From contig NZ_CP033465.1 of assembly GCF_003718715.1 (NCBI RefSeq), positions 2,728,001 through 2,792,000 of the forward strand: DNA of 64,000 nucleotides, in the 5' to 3' direction. Position numbers and translations under genes: made by a program. The stretch's first letter is position 1. Each line of letters starts with the position of its first letter. The notes below the pieces were generated by a model. That model made no database searches. It saw only the letters and a list, made by a program, of their open reading frames with translations, and was not told the DNA's origin. Positions 19,218 to 30,485 of this stretch are shown here, piece by piece. This stretch comes from Clostridium sp. JN-1. Lineage in GTDB: Bacteria > Bacillota > Clostridia > Clostridiales > Clostridiaceae.

Positions 19218-20203
19218 TGATTAAAAAATATCGCTCAGATGTTTCTAAAGTCTATGAAGATATACGCAAATCTGAAGAAAAGTTACTTCAGGCACGAAGA
19301 GAGGAAGTAATGGCGAAAGTTCCTGAAATATTTAACATTGAAAAACAGATAAGTAAACTGTGTTTAAAACTCTCAATGAATATTTTAAATAATATAGGAA
19401 ACAAAGAAAAATACCTTAAAACATTAAAAGAAAAAATAACAAATTTAAGAGTAAAGAAATCCGAACTTCTAGTAAGCAATGGGTATAAAATAGACTTTTT
19501 AGATATTCACTATAAGTGTCCAAAATGTAAAGATACTGGGTTTATAGGTACAAAAAAATGCGATTGTTATAAGCAAAAGCTTGTAAATCTATACTATCAA
19601 AATTCAGATTTAAAAAACTTACTTGCAAAAAATAACTTTGATGAATTTAACTTTGAACTATTTTCCCCTCAAAGAAGTGATAATGAATACAAAAGCCCTA
19701 GGAAAAACATGCAAAAAATAGTATCAGACTGCTGGACATATATAGAGAACTTTTCAACTTCAAATGAAAATATTATGTTCTTTGGAAACTCAGGTACTGG
19801 TAAAACATTTTTGTCAAATTGTATAGCAAAAGAGCTGTTAGATAAAGGCTATTTAGTTGTTTATAGAACTGCTGAATTACTAATTCAAGATTTAAAATCC
19901 ATACGATTTAATAATGACAGTGAATTAAAGGATTTAATGCTAAATTGTGACTTACTCATAATTGATGATTTAGGTTCGGAACAGATAACAGACTTTTCAA
20001 AAACGGAACTATTTAACTTTTTAAATGCAAAATTATTAAAACAAAAAAAAATGCTTATATCAACTAATTGTAGTTTAGAAACTTTATTAAAAAACTATTC
20101 AGAAAGAATATCATCACGACTTTTAGGAGAATTTACATTATATAAATTTTATGGAGAAGATATAAGAATAAAAAAGAATATACATAGTAAAAAGCACCAA
20201 TAA
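19217..20203 (+). CDS. DnaC/DnaI-like helicase-loader ATPase
   Basis: A 328-residue AAA+ protein: N-terminal coiled-coil/zinc region with the Cys motif C-x2-C-x9-C-x-C (YKCPKCKDTGFIGTKKCDCYK, residues ~94-115) followed by an AAA+ domain with Walker A GNSGTGKT, Walker B LLIIDDLGSE and sensor STNCS. This is the layout of DnaI, which delivers the DnaB helicase. Translationally coupled to the DnaD-like gene; both precede a terminator at 20239-20275. Confidence 0.9.
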   Translation: MIKKYRSDVSKVYEDIRKSEEKLLQARREEVMAKVPEIFNIEKQISKLCLKLSMNILNNIGNKEKYLKTLKEKITNLRVKKSELLVSNGYKIDFLDIHYKCPKCKDTGFIGTKKCDCYKQKLVNLYYQNSDLKNLLAKNNFDEFNFELFSPQRSDNEYKSPRKNMQKIVSDCWTYIENFSTSNENIMFFGNSGTGKTFLSNCIAKELLDKGYLVVYRTAELLIQDLKSIRFNNDSELKDLMLNCDLLIIDDLGSEQITDFSKTELFNFLNAKLLKQKKMLISTNCSLETLLKNYSERISSRLLGEFTLYKFYGEDIRIKKNIHSKKHQ

Positions 20204-20238
20204 AATGTATATTCTTCAAAAATATATTTTAAAACATT

Positions 20239-20281
20239 AAAAGCATAGAGCAGCTATTTTATACTCTGTGCTTTTATTTTT
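20239..20281 (+). terminator. terminator of the DnaD-DnaC transcript
   Basis: 12-bp stem AAAAGCATAGAG / CTCTGTGCTTTT (20239-20250 / 20264-20275, one mismatch) followed by ATTTTTT. Confidence 0.8.
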
Positions 20282-20303
20282 TAAACATTATATTAATCAA
20301 ACT

Positions 20304-20336
20304 AAAAAAGACATTATAAATTTATAATGTCTTTTT

Positions 20337-20337
<1 letters not shown>
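20304..20337 (-). terminator. terminator of the tRNA operon
   Basis: A perfect 34-bp palindrome (17-base arms, centre 20320/20321) with A/T tracts at both ends, directly after the CCA end of the last tRNA on the minus strand. Confidence 0.75.
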
Positions 20338-20412
<75 letters not shown>

Positions 20413-20419
20413 AAACTTA

Positions 20420-20496
20420 TGGCGACCTAGAAGGGTATCGAACCCTCGACCTCCGGCGTGACAGGCCGGCACTCTAACCAGCTGAGCCACTAGGCC
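20420..20496 (-). tRNA. tRNA-Asp(GUC), copy 2
   Basis: 77-nt cloverleaf, anticodon GTC (loop CTGTCAC), acceptor GGCCTAG/CTAGGTC, discriminator G, encoded CCA. Identical in sequence to the copy at 20769-20845. Confidence 0.95.
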
Positions 20497-20512
20497 ACAT
20501 TTTTTAAATGTA

Positions 20513-20588
20513 TGGTGGGCACAACAGGGCTCGAACCTGTGACCCTCTGCTTGTAAGGCAGATGCTCTCCCAGCTGAGCTATGCGCCC
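20513..20588 (-). tRNA. tRNA-Val(UAC), copy 2
   Basis: 76-nt cloverleaf, anticodon TAC (loop CTTACAA), acceptor GGGCGCA/TGTGCCC with one G-U pair, encoded CCA. Confidence 0.95.
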
Positions 20589-20597
20589 ACACATTAA

Positions 20598-20672
20598 TGG
20601 TGACCCCTACGGGATTTGAACCCATGATACCACCGTGAAAGGGTGGTGTCTTAACCGCTTGACCAAGGGGCC
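20598..20672 (-). tRNA. tRNA-Glu(UUC), copy 2
   Basis: 75-nt cloverleaf, anticodon TTC (loop CTTTCAC), stem CCACC/GGTGG, encoded CCA. Confidence 0.95.
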
Positions 20673-20685
20673 TTATTTATAAAAT

Positions 20686-20761
<76 letters not shown>

Positions 20762-20768
20762 GAACTTA

Positions 20769-20845
20769 TGGCGACCTAGAAGGGTATCGAACCCTCGACC
20801 TCCGGCGTGACAGGCCGGCACTCTAACCAGCTGAGCCACTAGGCC
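20769..20845 (-). tRNA. tRNA-Asp(GUC), copy 1
   Basis: Same sequence as the tRNA-Asp at 20420-20496, anticodon GTC, CCA encoded. Confidence 0.95.
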
Positions 20846-20859
20846 ACATTTTAAATGTA

Positions 20860-20935
20860 TGGTGGGCACAACAGGGCTCGAACCTGTGACCCTCTGCTTG
20901 TAAGGCAGATGCTCTCCCAGCTGAGCTATGCGCCC
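20860..20935 (-). tRNA. tRNA-Val(UAC), copy 1
   Basis: Same sequence as the tRNA-Val at 20513-20588, anticodon TAC, CCA encoded. Confidence 0.95.
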
Positions 20936-20944
20936 ACACATTAA

Positions 20945-21019
20945 TGGTGACCCCTACGGGATTTGAACCCATGATACCACCGTGAAAGGGTGGTGTCTTA
21001 ACCGCTTGACCAAGGGGCC
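20945..21019 (-). tRNA. tRNA-Glu(UUC), copy 1
   Basis: First gene of the tRNA operon, anticodon TTC, CCA encoded. It lies about 45 bp downstream of the -10 element at 21064-21069. Confidence 0.95.
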
Positions 21020-21063
21020 TTATTAGCTTATCAGGTGTTTATCTTGGCGACCTGACATACACT

Positions 21064-21092
21064 ATAATACAAAATTTTATCCAAAGTGTCAA
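21064..21092 (-). promoter_or_regulatory. promoter of the tRNA operon
   Basis: Minus-strand TTGACA (21087-21092), 17-bp spacer, TATTAT (21064-21069), a strong sigma-A promoter suited to stable RNA. Confidence 0.85.
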
Positions 21093-21199
21093 CACTTTTT
21101 TTAAAACTTTTTTTTTATTAATTTAATACTTTGGATATAAACGCTTGTAAATCAATACTTCAGGCAGTCTTTTTATATTAAAAGTATTTTTGTGTCAAT

Positions 21200-22024
21200 T
21201 TATATCTCCTTATGACCTATATAGCCTATATGCTCCATTATAATTAAAGCTGTATCTTCTATTGCCCTTTTTGTTACATCAATTACTTTACAACTTAATC
21301 TTCTCATTATTCTATCTGCATAGTCTAATTCATTAAGCACTCTTTCTGCATTAGCATATTGAATTTCCCTTGAAAGCTGATAAGATGATGCAATCCTATC
21401 TAATCTATGTTTCCTTATTTCTATAAGCTGCATAGGATCTATAGTTAAACCTATTATTTTATTTCTGCTTATTTCAAATAATTCCTTTGGAACCTCAACT
21501 TCAGGCATTAAAGGAACATTTAGTGCCTTTATTCCCTTATTAGCAAGATATACACATAGTGGAGTCTTTGATGTCCTTGAAAGTCCTATTAATACCACAT
21601 CTGCATTCTTTATACCAGAGTTGTCCTTGCTGTCATCATATTGTATTGCAAATTCCATGGCTTGTATTTTTTTGTAGTACTGAGAATCCATTTGCCATAC
21701 TGCACCTGGTCTATAGTCTGGTATCTTATTTAGTATAATAGATGCCATACTTATACATGGTCCAAGTACATTGGTTATATGTATACCCTCTTCAATACAT
21801 CTTTGCACTAGAAACTCCCTTACATCCACTAAAACTATAGTAGATATAATCATTGTATTTTTTTTATCTTCTATGTTGTTTATAAACTCATTTACAACTT
21901 CAAAACTTTTTATATATGGAATCCTCTCTACATTTACATTTTCACAAAACTGACTTGCAGTAGCTTTTGCTACTTGTTCAGCCGTTTCACCTATTGAATC
22001 TGATACTGCATAAATAGTAAGCAA
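21200..22024 (-). CDS. pyruvate, phosphate dikinase regulatory protein (DUF299)
   Basis: Bifunctional ADP-dependent Ser/Thr kinase and Pi-dependent phosphorylase that switches PPDK (or PEP synthase) off and on by phosphorylating a Thr next to its catalytic His. Signature segments are present: [16 protein letters not shown] at the N-terminus and the P-loop-like [19 protein letters not shown] longer frame reaches 22126, but the TTG at 22022-22024 has AAGGGGG upstream and starts the family-typical sequence (274 aa). The target ppdK is not in the window. Confidence 0.93.
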   Translation of the reverse strand: MLTIYAVSDSIGETAEQVAKATASQFCENVNVERIPYIKSFEVVNEFINNIEDKKNTMIISTIVLVDVREFLVQRCIEEGIHITNVLGPCISMASIILNKIPDYRPGAVWQMDSQYYKKIQAMEFAIQYDDSKDNSGIKNADVVLIGLSRTSKTPLCVYLANKGIKALNVPLMPEVEVPKELFEISRNKIIGLTIDPMQLIEIRKHRLDRIASSYQLSREIQYANAERVLNELDYADRIMRRLSCKVIDVTKRAIEDTALIIMEHIGYIGHKEI

Positions 22025-22211
22025 CCTAATTCCCCCTTTTATTTTTATAACTTTTTGATAAAATATACAGATTATATTAAATACAAATATAGTATTACAC
22101 AAATATGATATAATATAAAATAACATTATTTAAATTTAGACTGAAATTTTAAATTTATATGTAAAAATTCCACGACTTTAGTGATAAATTATAGATTAGG
22201 GCGGTGTTAAC

Positions 22212-23444
22212 TTGTTTCATGATGTATTAATAATAGGCGGCGGTGCTTCAGGCATCATAGCGGCAATCACTTCAAAAGATATGGGAAAGGATACAGCTAT
22301 AATTGAAGGGTCTTCAAGAATAGGAAACAAGATATTAGTTACAGGTAATGGTAGATGTAATATAACGAATAGTAATATATCAATAGATAGGTATCACAGC
22401 GAAAACAAAGATTTTCCGAAATACACACTAGACAATTTTTCTCTATCTAATACCATAGATTTTTTTAAAACTTTAGGACTGCCTATAACAAATTTAGAAT
22501 CCACAAAAATGTATCCGCTGTCACTTCAATCTTCTTCTGTACTTGATATATTTAGAATGGCTGTAGAAGACCGCAGTATACCTGTATACTTGAATACAAA
22601 AGTTAAGGATATAAATATATCTTCGAATGGATTTAAAGTAACAACAAATACTGATACTGCATTTTCATGCAATAAAATCATTTTATGCTGCGGTGGAAAA
22701 TCAGCCCCTAATACCGGTTCTGATGGCTCTGGGTTTACTTTGGCACGCAACCTAGGTCATAACATAATTCATCCTATACCGGCATTAGTTCAGCTAAAAT
22801 TAGCCTATAAAAACTTAAAAGCACTATCAGGGGTGAAATTTAATGGTAATGTTCAAGTATTTGTAGATGATAAACCTCTAAAAAGAGAATTTGGAGAAAT
22901 ACTTTTTACAAACTATGGTATTTCAGGTCCTCCAATATTACAATTAAGTCGTATAGCTTCATATAATCTATATAAAAATAAGTCTGTAAAATTAAGTGTA
23001 GATATGATGCCCCATATGGATAATGATGCTTTAAAAGAATCTTTAGAAAATCATTGGGGAATGTTTAGTTATCGAAGTGTTTTTGACTCTTTTATAGGAA
23101 TAATAAATAAAAAAATCATTCCTATTCTTTTAAAAGAAGCTTCAATTAAAGATATACATAAACCATCTTTTGAACTCACCTGGATGGAAAAGCAAGAAAT
23201 ATTTGATCTTCTAAAAAATTGGCAGTTTACAGTTTCAGATACCAATACATTTAAAAACTCACAGGTAACTGCTGGTGGAATAGATACAAAAGAAGTAAAT
23301 AGAGTAACTCTAGAATCCAAAATAATAAAAAATATGTTTTTTGCTGGAGAGGTTTTAGATGTAGATGGAGACTGCGGTGGATTTAACCTTCAGTGGGCAT
23401 GGAGTTCAGGATTTACTGCAGGAAAAAGTGCTGCGAAATCATAA
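22212..23444 (+). CDS. HI0933/YhiN-family NAD(P)/FAD-dependent oxidoreductase
   Basis: A 410-residue flavoprotein of the BaiN/HI0933 family: N-terminal dinucleotide-binding motif IIGGGASGIIAA, then GNGRCNITN, CCGGKSAPNTGSDGSG and a C-terminal FAGEVLDVDGDCGGFNLQWAWSSG. The physiological substrate is unsettled in most bacteria; some relatives act in bile-acid metabolism, which is not implied here. Starts with TTG after AGGGCGGTG; divergent from the PPDK regulator. Confidence 0.88.
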   Translation: MFHDVLIIGGGASGIIAAITSKDMGKDTAIIEGSSRIGNKILVTGNGRCNITNSNISIDRYHSENKDFPKYTLDNFSLSNTIDFFKTLGLPITNLESTKMYPLSLQSSSVLDIFRMAVEDRSIPVYLNTKVKDINISSNGFKVTTNTDTAFSCNKIILCCGGKSAPNTGSDGSGFTLARNLGHNIIHPIPALVQLKLAYKNLKALSGVKFNGNVQVFVDDKPLKREFGEILFTNYGISGPPILQLSRIASYNLYKNKSVKLSVDMMPHMDNDALKESLENHWGMFSYRSVFDSFIGIINKKIIPILLKEASIKDIHKPSFELTWMEKQEIFDLLKNWQFTVSDTNTFKNSQVTAGGIDTKEVNRVTLESKIIKNMFFAGEVLDVDGDCGGFNLQWAWSSGFTAGKSAAKS

Positions 23445-23452
23445 ACAGCACT

Positions 23453-24250
23453 TTATTTTTTGTTCCATACTGTTTTTAACTTAGCTGCTTCTTTTCCTTC
23501 TGCATTTTGAACTTCATGTATGCACATTACAGCATCTTCATTCTCTTCTATTTCTGTAACAACCTTTATGGATTCTCCATAAGTTAACTCCTTCTCATAA
23601 ATTATATTTATATCATTTAGTTCATAATTATTTACTACATCTATTGGTACTGTTTCTAGAGCCCAATCAACATACTTTACGTTATTTACATGCTGATTTG
23701 TATCTATATCTGTATATCTTATATTAAAATTTTCTTCACTATCTATTTTTTTAGGTGATCCTACTTTTTCCATACCTAAAACTTTATTATTACTTTTATC
23801 TATGCCATATGCATTATACATATCATCTGTAATTCTTATACTTTTTCTTTGTTTAGTATCTATAAAAAACCACAGTGAATTTGCATCTGCAATAACTTCT
23901 CCGCCTTCATCCAATACTTCAAATGTCCTGTAAGCATAAAATTTTCTAAAAGAATATGGCATTGTTCTAACTCTTATTTTCTCATTAAACATAGGATATC
24001 TTTTTAAATGTATATCCCATTTATAAATTACCCATGCTGTACTTTTTTCCTTTAAATATCCAAGTCCAACTCCTAAATTTTCAGATTGTTGTATGGCGAC
24101 ATCACTAAAAAAATTCATAAGGCTTGTAATTAAAAGTTTTTTTTCACAATCAATTTCATAATAATGTATTTCATATTCTTTTTCTGTAACTATACGCATT
24201 CTATTACAATTATTATTAATTATTTCAACTTTTTTTAACTTGTTTTCCAT
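23453..24250 (-). CDS. acyl-ACP thioesterase
   Basis: Hydrolyses acyl-ACP to free fatty acid. The 265-residue protein shows two hotdog domains in tandem as in plant FatA/FatB and the bacterial TE family: residues ~20-150 (YEIHYYEIDCEKKLLITSLMNFFSDVAIQQSE, SLWFFIDTKQRKS) and ~170-260 (NIRYTDIDTNQHVNNVKYVDW, where Asp, Asn and His of the catalytic site are visible). The start ATG follows GGAGGTTAAC. Convergent with the HI0933 gene, with only 8 bp between them. Confidence 0.9.
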   Translation of the reverse strand: MENKLKKVEIINNNCNRMRIVTEKEYEIHYYEIDCEKKLLITSLMNFFSDVAIQQSENLGVGLGYLKEKSTAWVIYKWDIHLKRYPMFNEKIRVRTMPYSFRKFYAYRTFEVLDEGGEVIADANSLWFFIDTKQRKSIRITDDMYNAYGIDKSNNKVLGMEKVGSPKKIDSEENFNIRYTDIDTNQHVNNVKYVDWALETVPIDVVNNYELNDINIIYEKELTYGESIKVVTEIEENEDAVMCIHEVQNAEGKEAAKLKTVWNKK

Positions 24251-24330
24251 GTAAAGTTAACCTCCAATTTTCATTAGTAATTAAGTATACTATACATAAT
24301 CTAGCCAAGTATATCAATTTAATTTATTAA

Positions 24331-24368
24331 AAAAAGCCGCCTGATATTATTAAACTTATCAGGCGGCT
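24331..24368 (-). terminator. terminator of purA
   Basis: Perfect 11-bp GC-rich stem (AGCCGCCTGAT, 24335-24345 / 24358-24368) followed on the minus strand by TTTTTTAATAAA. One of the strongest terminators in the window. Confidence 0.92.
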
Positions 24369-24384
24369 GTAATTATTACAACTA

Positions 24385-27113
<2,729 letters not shown>

Positions 27114-27292
27114 AGCTCATCCCTCCTACTTTATGGTATCAAAACTACATCAATAAATCAATACAAAATACGAATATTTTTGCATTTAATGAGTATAAGA
27201 TTCGTAGCATTGAGTACTAATTAAAAACATAACATGAAAAATAATCAAGTTTAAAAACAAAACGGATGTATAGTAATACCTATACAACCATT

Positions 27293-27504
27293 TCAACGAT
27301 TCCACATATCATCTGCTAATCCTTTAATTCTTGATTTTCTTTTAACCGTTTCCTCAAAGTCTATTTTTATACATTTATCTATAGTTAATACATCGCCTTC
27401 CTTTGCCTCGCAGGAAATTTTTTTTTACATATGTTTATTATGCGCCCATCCTCTAATTCTACAACTGCAAATTTACCCTCAAATCTATCTATTACCCCTT
27501 TCAA
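27293..27504 (-). pseudogene. DUF3006-domain protein, frameshifted at a poly-A run
   Basis: From a TTG at 27502-27504 with AAGGTG six bases upstream, the frame reads MKGVIDRFEGKFAVVELEDGR and then meets nine consecutive A (nine T at 27418-27426). After it the product continues in another frame as CEAKEGDVLTIDKC ... GLADDMWNR to a TGA at 27293-27295. The two halves together have the DUF3006 pattern and length (~70 aa). One additional A (or two fewer) would restore the frame. It may be a pseudogene, a slippery site corrected by polymerase or ribosome slippage, or a sequencing error. Confidence 0.75.
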
Positions 27505-27533
27505 ACTATCACCTTCTATAAACTTAAATTAAA

Positions 27534-28400
27534 CTATAAAGGATATAAAAATAATGAATCTTCATATATAGTATTATTTTTAATTATAGGTTGTAAACTT
27601 TCTCTATCATTTTTATTATCTACATCAATGTCTATTAAACTAGATTTTTTACTTATTTCTAAAAGTAAATCAAATGAGAATGTTGTTCCAATATTCTTTT
27701 TGCTTACTACATTAATTTGGCTGTCCATAACTTTCACAATTTCACTGACTATGTAAATACCTATCATCGAATCATTAAGATTCTCAATGCAGTACTTACC
27801 ATTAGGCTTATTCAAGTTTTCAAAAAACTTTAATACATTATTTTTGCAAAACGCTGTACTGCTAGTTTTAACTTTAAATCTTAAATCAATTTGTTTTTGA
27901 GAGCTATTAATAACTTCAATCATAAATGATATCATTCCATGTTTTGTGAATTTTATTGCACCTTCTATAATACTAATCAATACTTGTCTTAACTTAACAA
28001 TATCCCCTATTAATACATTGGGTATGCCTTCATCGATATCTATTTCAAATTTGACATCATTACAAATAGCTTCTTTGCTTGATGGTTTTACTATATCATC
28101 TATAAAGTCTTTAAAGTTAAATTCTACTTTTTCAACTTTCATATTGCAAAACTGTATCTTTAAAAAATCTACTGCAGTATTTAATACATTTAATACATTC
28201 AATGTGTTTGACTTTATTAAATTAAGGTATTGTTTTTGTTCAATATTTACATTAGTCATAAGACTTAAATCGGCCGCACCATTTATATTATTTATAGAAC
28301 TTCTAACATTACAATTTACACTTTCTAGGAACTTGTCAATATTTAAAATGCACTTTTTATACTCTTCTTCATTGTTATAATGTATTATAGTATTATACAA
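27534..28400 (-). CDS. degenerate histidine-kinase-like protein (HisKA-HATPase fold, active residues lost)
   Basis: A 288-residue protein laid out like the HisKA-HATPase core without a sensor domain. Residues 24-37 (FLESVNCNVRSSIN) align with the kinase pattern FLANMSHEIRTPLN, but the phosphoacceptor His is Cys30, the following Glu is Asn31 and the Pro is Ser35. In the ATPase part LRQVLISIIEGAIKFT (137-152) lacks both Asn of the N box and the DxGxG motif (around 177-184) is missing; a GTTFSF end remains. It cannot be a normal kinase; a scaffold, phosphotransferase-inhibiting or sporulation phosphorelay role is possible. TTG start after AGGAGGG. The DUF3006 remnant follows 29 bp later. Confidence 0.75.
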   Translation of the reverse strand: MYNTIIHYNNEEEYKKCILNIDKFLESVNCNVRSSINNINGAADLSLMTNVNIEQKQYLNLIKSNTLNVLNVLNTAVDFLKIQFCNMKVEKVEFNFKDFIDDIVKPSSKEAICNDVKFEIDIDEGIPNVLIGDIVKLRQVLISIIEGAIKFTKHGMISFMIEVINSSQKQIDLRFKVKTSSTAFCKNNVLKFFENLNKPNGKYCIENLNDSMIGIYIVSEIVKVMDSQINVVSKKNIGTTFSFDLLLEISKKSSLIDIDVDNKNDRESLQPIIKNNTIYEDSLFLYPL

Positions 28401-28600
28401 TTTTAAACCCTCCTAAAGTAAGAATTATCATATAGATTAAGAGTTGATTTGTTATGCTAGAGTTGATTTCAAAGTAAATTTTTTAGCCTATTATAATTTT
28501 ATCATACTTTTACCATATTTTCTATTATATTGTATCAAATATACCTTTTATATTAGGGAACATATTTATTCCGCCTTGTGAATTTTCAAGTGTCTTTAAC

Positions 28601-28624
28601 AAAAAAAGAGCTTACTAAAGCTCT
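28601..28624 (-). terminator. terminator downstream of the membrane hydrolase gene
   Basis: Minus-strand stem AGAGCTT-tagt-AAGCTCT followed by TTTTTTT (28601-28607). Confidence 0.8.
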
Positions 28625-28666
28625 ATTATCATATTTAAAATATTCTATTTTACCATTCACTTACAC

Positions 28667-29188
28667 TTACAACTTACCTTCTTTTAAAAAGGCTTTTACA
28701 TTTTTATTTTTAATAATCTTAATGAAGTAATATGCAATTATAACAAAACCTATTAGTTCCGGCATGTAATAGTTAGAATCTGAAACAAGCCTTACAAAAT
28801 CATTTTTAATCCAGCTGCCTTCGGGTCTAGTAGGAAACTTAAAGCCAAGAATTGGCCAAAAAAGTATCTGAGGATACAGCCACATGCTGTCTAGTACCAA
28901 ATGAATAAAACTAGCTATTCCTAAAAATAAAACGTTACTTTTTTTATTGTTTTTTATAGAGTACACTCCAAATAACATAATTATAATGGGAAACAGCAGT
29001 GTATGTCCAAATATACGACTATTGTGAAATATATTTCTGAATAAGAAAGCTCCTATAGGCTTGTCTATAATATCTGGTAATATTAATCCTATAAGTACAA
29101 ACCTATAATCAACTTTAATATTACAGTCTAACTTTTCTACAACTTTTATAGCTCCTGTAGTTAAACCTAAATGTCCAAAAAAAATCAT
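28667..29188 (-). CDS. putative membrane-bound metal-dependent hydrolase (YdjM/DUF457-like)
   Basis: A 173-residue integral membrane protein with about four hydrophobic helices and the conserved polar residues of the family: GHLGLTTG near the start, LPDIIDKPIG (residues ~37-46), SRIFGHTLLFP and SFIHLVLDSMW. The His/Asp set suggests a metal-dependent activity, but no member has a clear reaction. Stand-alone gene with its own terminator. Confidence 0.72.
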   Translation of the reverse strand: MIFFGHLGLTTGAIKVVEKLDCNIKVDYRFVLIGLILPDIIDKPIGAFLFRNIFHNSRIFGHTLLFPIIIMLFGVYSIKNNKKSNVLFLGIASFIHLVLDSMWLYPQILFWPILGFKFPTRPEGSWIKNDFVRLVSDSNYYMPELIGFVIIAYYFIKIIKNKNVKAFLKEGKL

Positions 29189-29294
29189 ATAGCACCATCT
29201 CCAATATTATAAATTATTAATTGTCGGTTACTTAATACTATAAATTTAAATTTATAATATTTCAATTTTAAAATAGAAAATAGATAGATTGGTT

Positions 29295-29336
29295 GCTTAT
29301 AAAAAACTTAACCTACAAGGTAAATTTTTTATAAGC
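29295..29336 (-). terminator. terminator of the ger operon
   Basis: Long AT-rich stem (29295-29313 / 29319-29336, GCTTATAAAAAA complementary to TTTTTTATAAGC) between gerC and the next gene on the minus strand. Confidence 0.6.
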
Positions 29337-29369
29337 TAAAACCTCTTTGTAGTAAATACATTTAAAATA

Positions 29370-30485
29370 TCAATAATCTCCTCTTCCCTGATCACTTACC
29401 TTTGCATGTACTCTAACTTGTATATCAGACTTTGTGACTACATCATTCCAGTCTATACCCTTTCCTCTTCCATATTTAGCAGCTGCAACTTCTCCTAGAT
29501 CCAAAACATCAACTTTATAATTATTTTTTATCTTACCTATAGTTTCATTACATAATTGTTCTGTTGATTTTTCAATATCTCTTTCAAATTCTTTAACTTT
29601 CTTAGGTTCTGTATTCATATTTTCATAAAGTTCATTACCTATTATAGAACCTGTTAATTTCAAATCTATTATAAATTTGTATTTACCATTTTCCATATAA
29701 CAATTAGCTTTTCTCTTTGACTTAGCATAAAAATTTATAAATTTTTTTGGACTTTGCTGGAGTGTTAACATCCCTTTTACATTATTTTCCTTCAAGAGAT
29801 TTATCATTTTTGTATCCTTGATATCAGCCTTTCCAATCATCTTATCTTTATTAAATATTGCAAGCCCTGTAGTTTGAATTTCTCCATCTTTTAACTCTAT
29901 ATATGGAAGTAATAAATTTCTTCCTTCAGCGTCTACCCTAACTATCATATCCAGTACAGTATATTGCTGCTTGAAAAAGTTGAATTGCTCCAAATTTTTT
30001 ACCATTCCTTCAACATATTCTGCTGAACTAGTATAACCTTTCACTTTATGCTGCAGCATATCCCTTGCATTTCCCTTACACACCACACATACAGCTCTAT
30101 CATTTAAGTCTGGATTATTTAAGTTTACATCAATAAAAGTTTTTATACCATTTCTTGAAGCCCCTTCTCCAAAGAAAAACACCCTAATTAATCCTAATAC
30201 AATCTTCTTACTTTCTTTTAACTGCCTTTCTTCCCTAGTCTCTCCAAAACTTTTAGCTTCTCCAGTTATTACATTAGAAGATGTTTTGTTTCCACCTTCA
30301 AAAGTTTGTATTAACATTGATATAATATATGATCTATTAGAAAGATTAGCTTCTGAATCAACTCCAACTCCAATAGGTACATCCAAGTTTTCAATGACTT
30401 CACCTTTTGCTCCAACAAATGATACAATAAAAATTAAAAGAATTAAAATAATCAATACAACCTTATTTTTTTTCAAAATCATCAC
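29370..30485 (-). CDS. gerC: Ger(x)C-family spore germination protein, lipobox Cys absent
   Basis: C subunit of a GerA-type germinant receptor, normally a lipoprotein on the outer face of the spore inner membrane. The 371-residue product has the family core (LDVPIGVGVD, VIRVFFFGEG-like segment, C-terminal DLGEVAAAKYGRGKGIDW) and one N-terminal hydrophobic helix. Where the family has a GC-W-D lipobox end, this protein reads VSFVGAKGE, so no Cys is available for lipidation. It overlaps gerB by about 20 bp. Two adjacent ATGs follow AAAAAAGGTG; either may be used. Confidence 0.88.
   Translation of the reverse strand: MMILKKNKVVLIILILLIFIVSFVGAKGEVIENLDVPIGVGVDSEANLSNRSYIISMLIQTFEGGNKTSSNVITGEAKSFGETREERQLKESKKIVLGLIRVFFFGEGASRNGIKTFIDVNLNNPDLNDRAVCVVCKGNARDMLQHKVKGYTSSAEYVEGMVKNLEQFNFFKQQYTVLDMIVRVDAEGRNLLLPYIELKDGEIQTTGLAIFNKDKMIGKADIKDTKMINLLKENNVKGMLTLQQSPKKFINFYAKSKRKANCYMENGKYKFIIDLKLTGSIIGNELYENMNTEPKKVKEFERDIEKSTEQLCNETIGKIKNNYKVDVLDLGEVAAAKYGRGKGIDWNDVVTKSDIQVRVHAKVSDQGRGDY

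Noticed and set aside
21043-21052. GGCGACCT near the tRNA promoter, like the end of tRNA-Asp
   Set aside because: Only eight bases match, too few to call a tRNA remnant.
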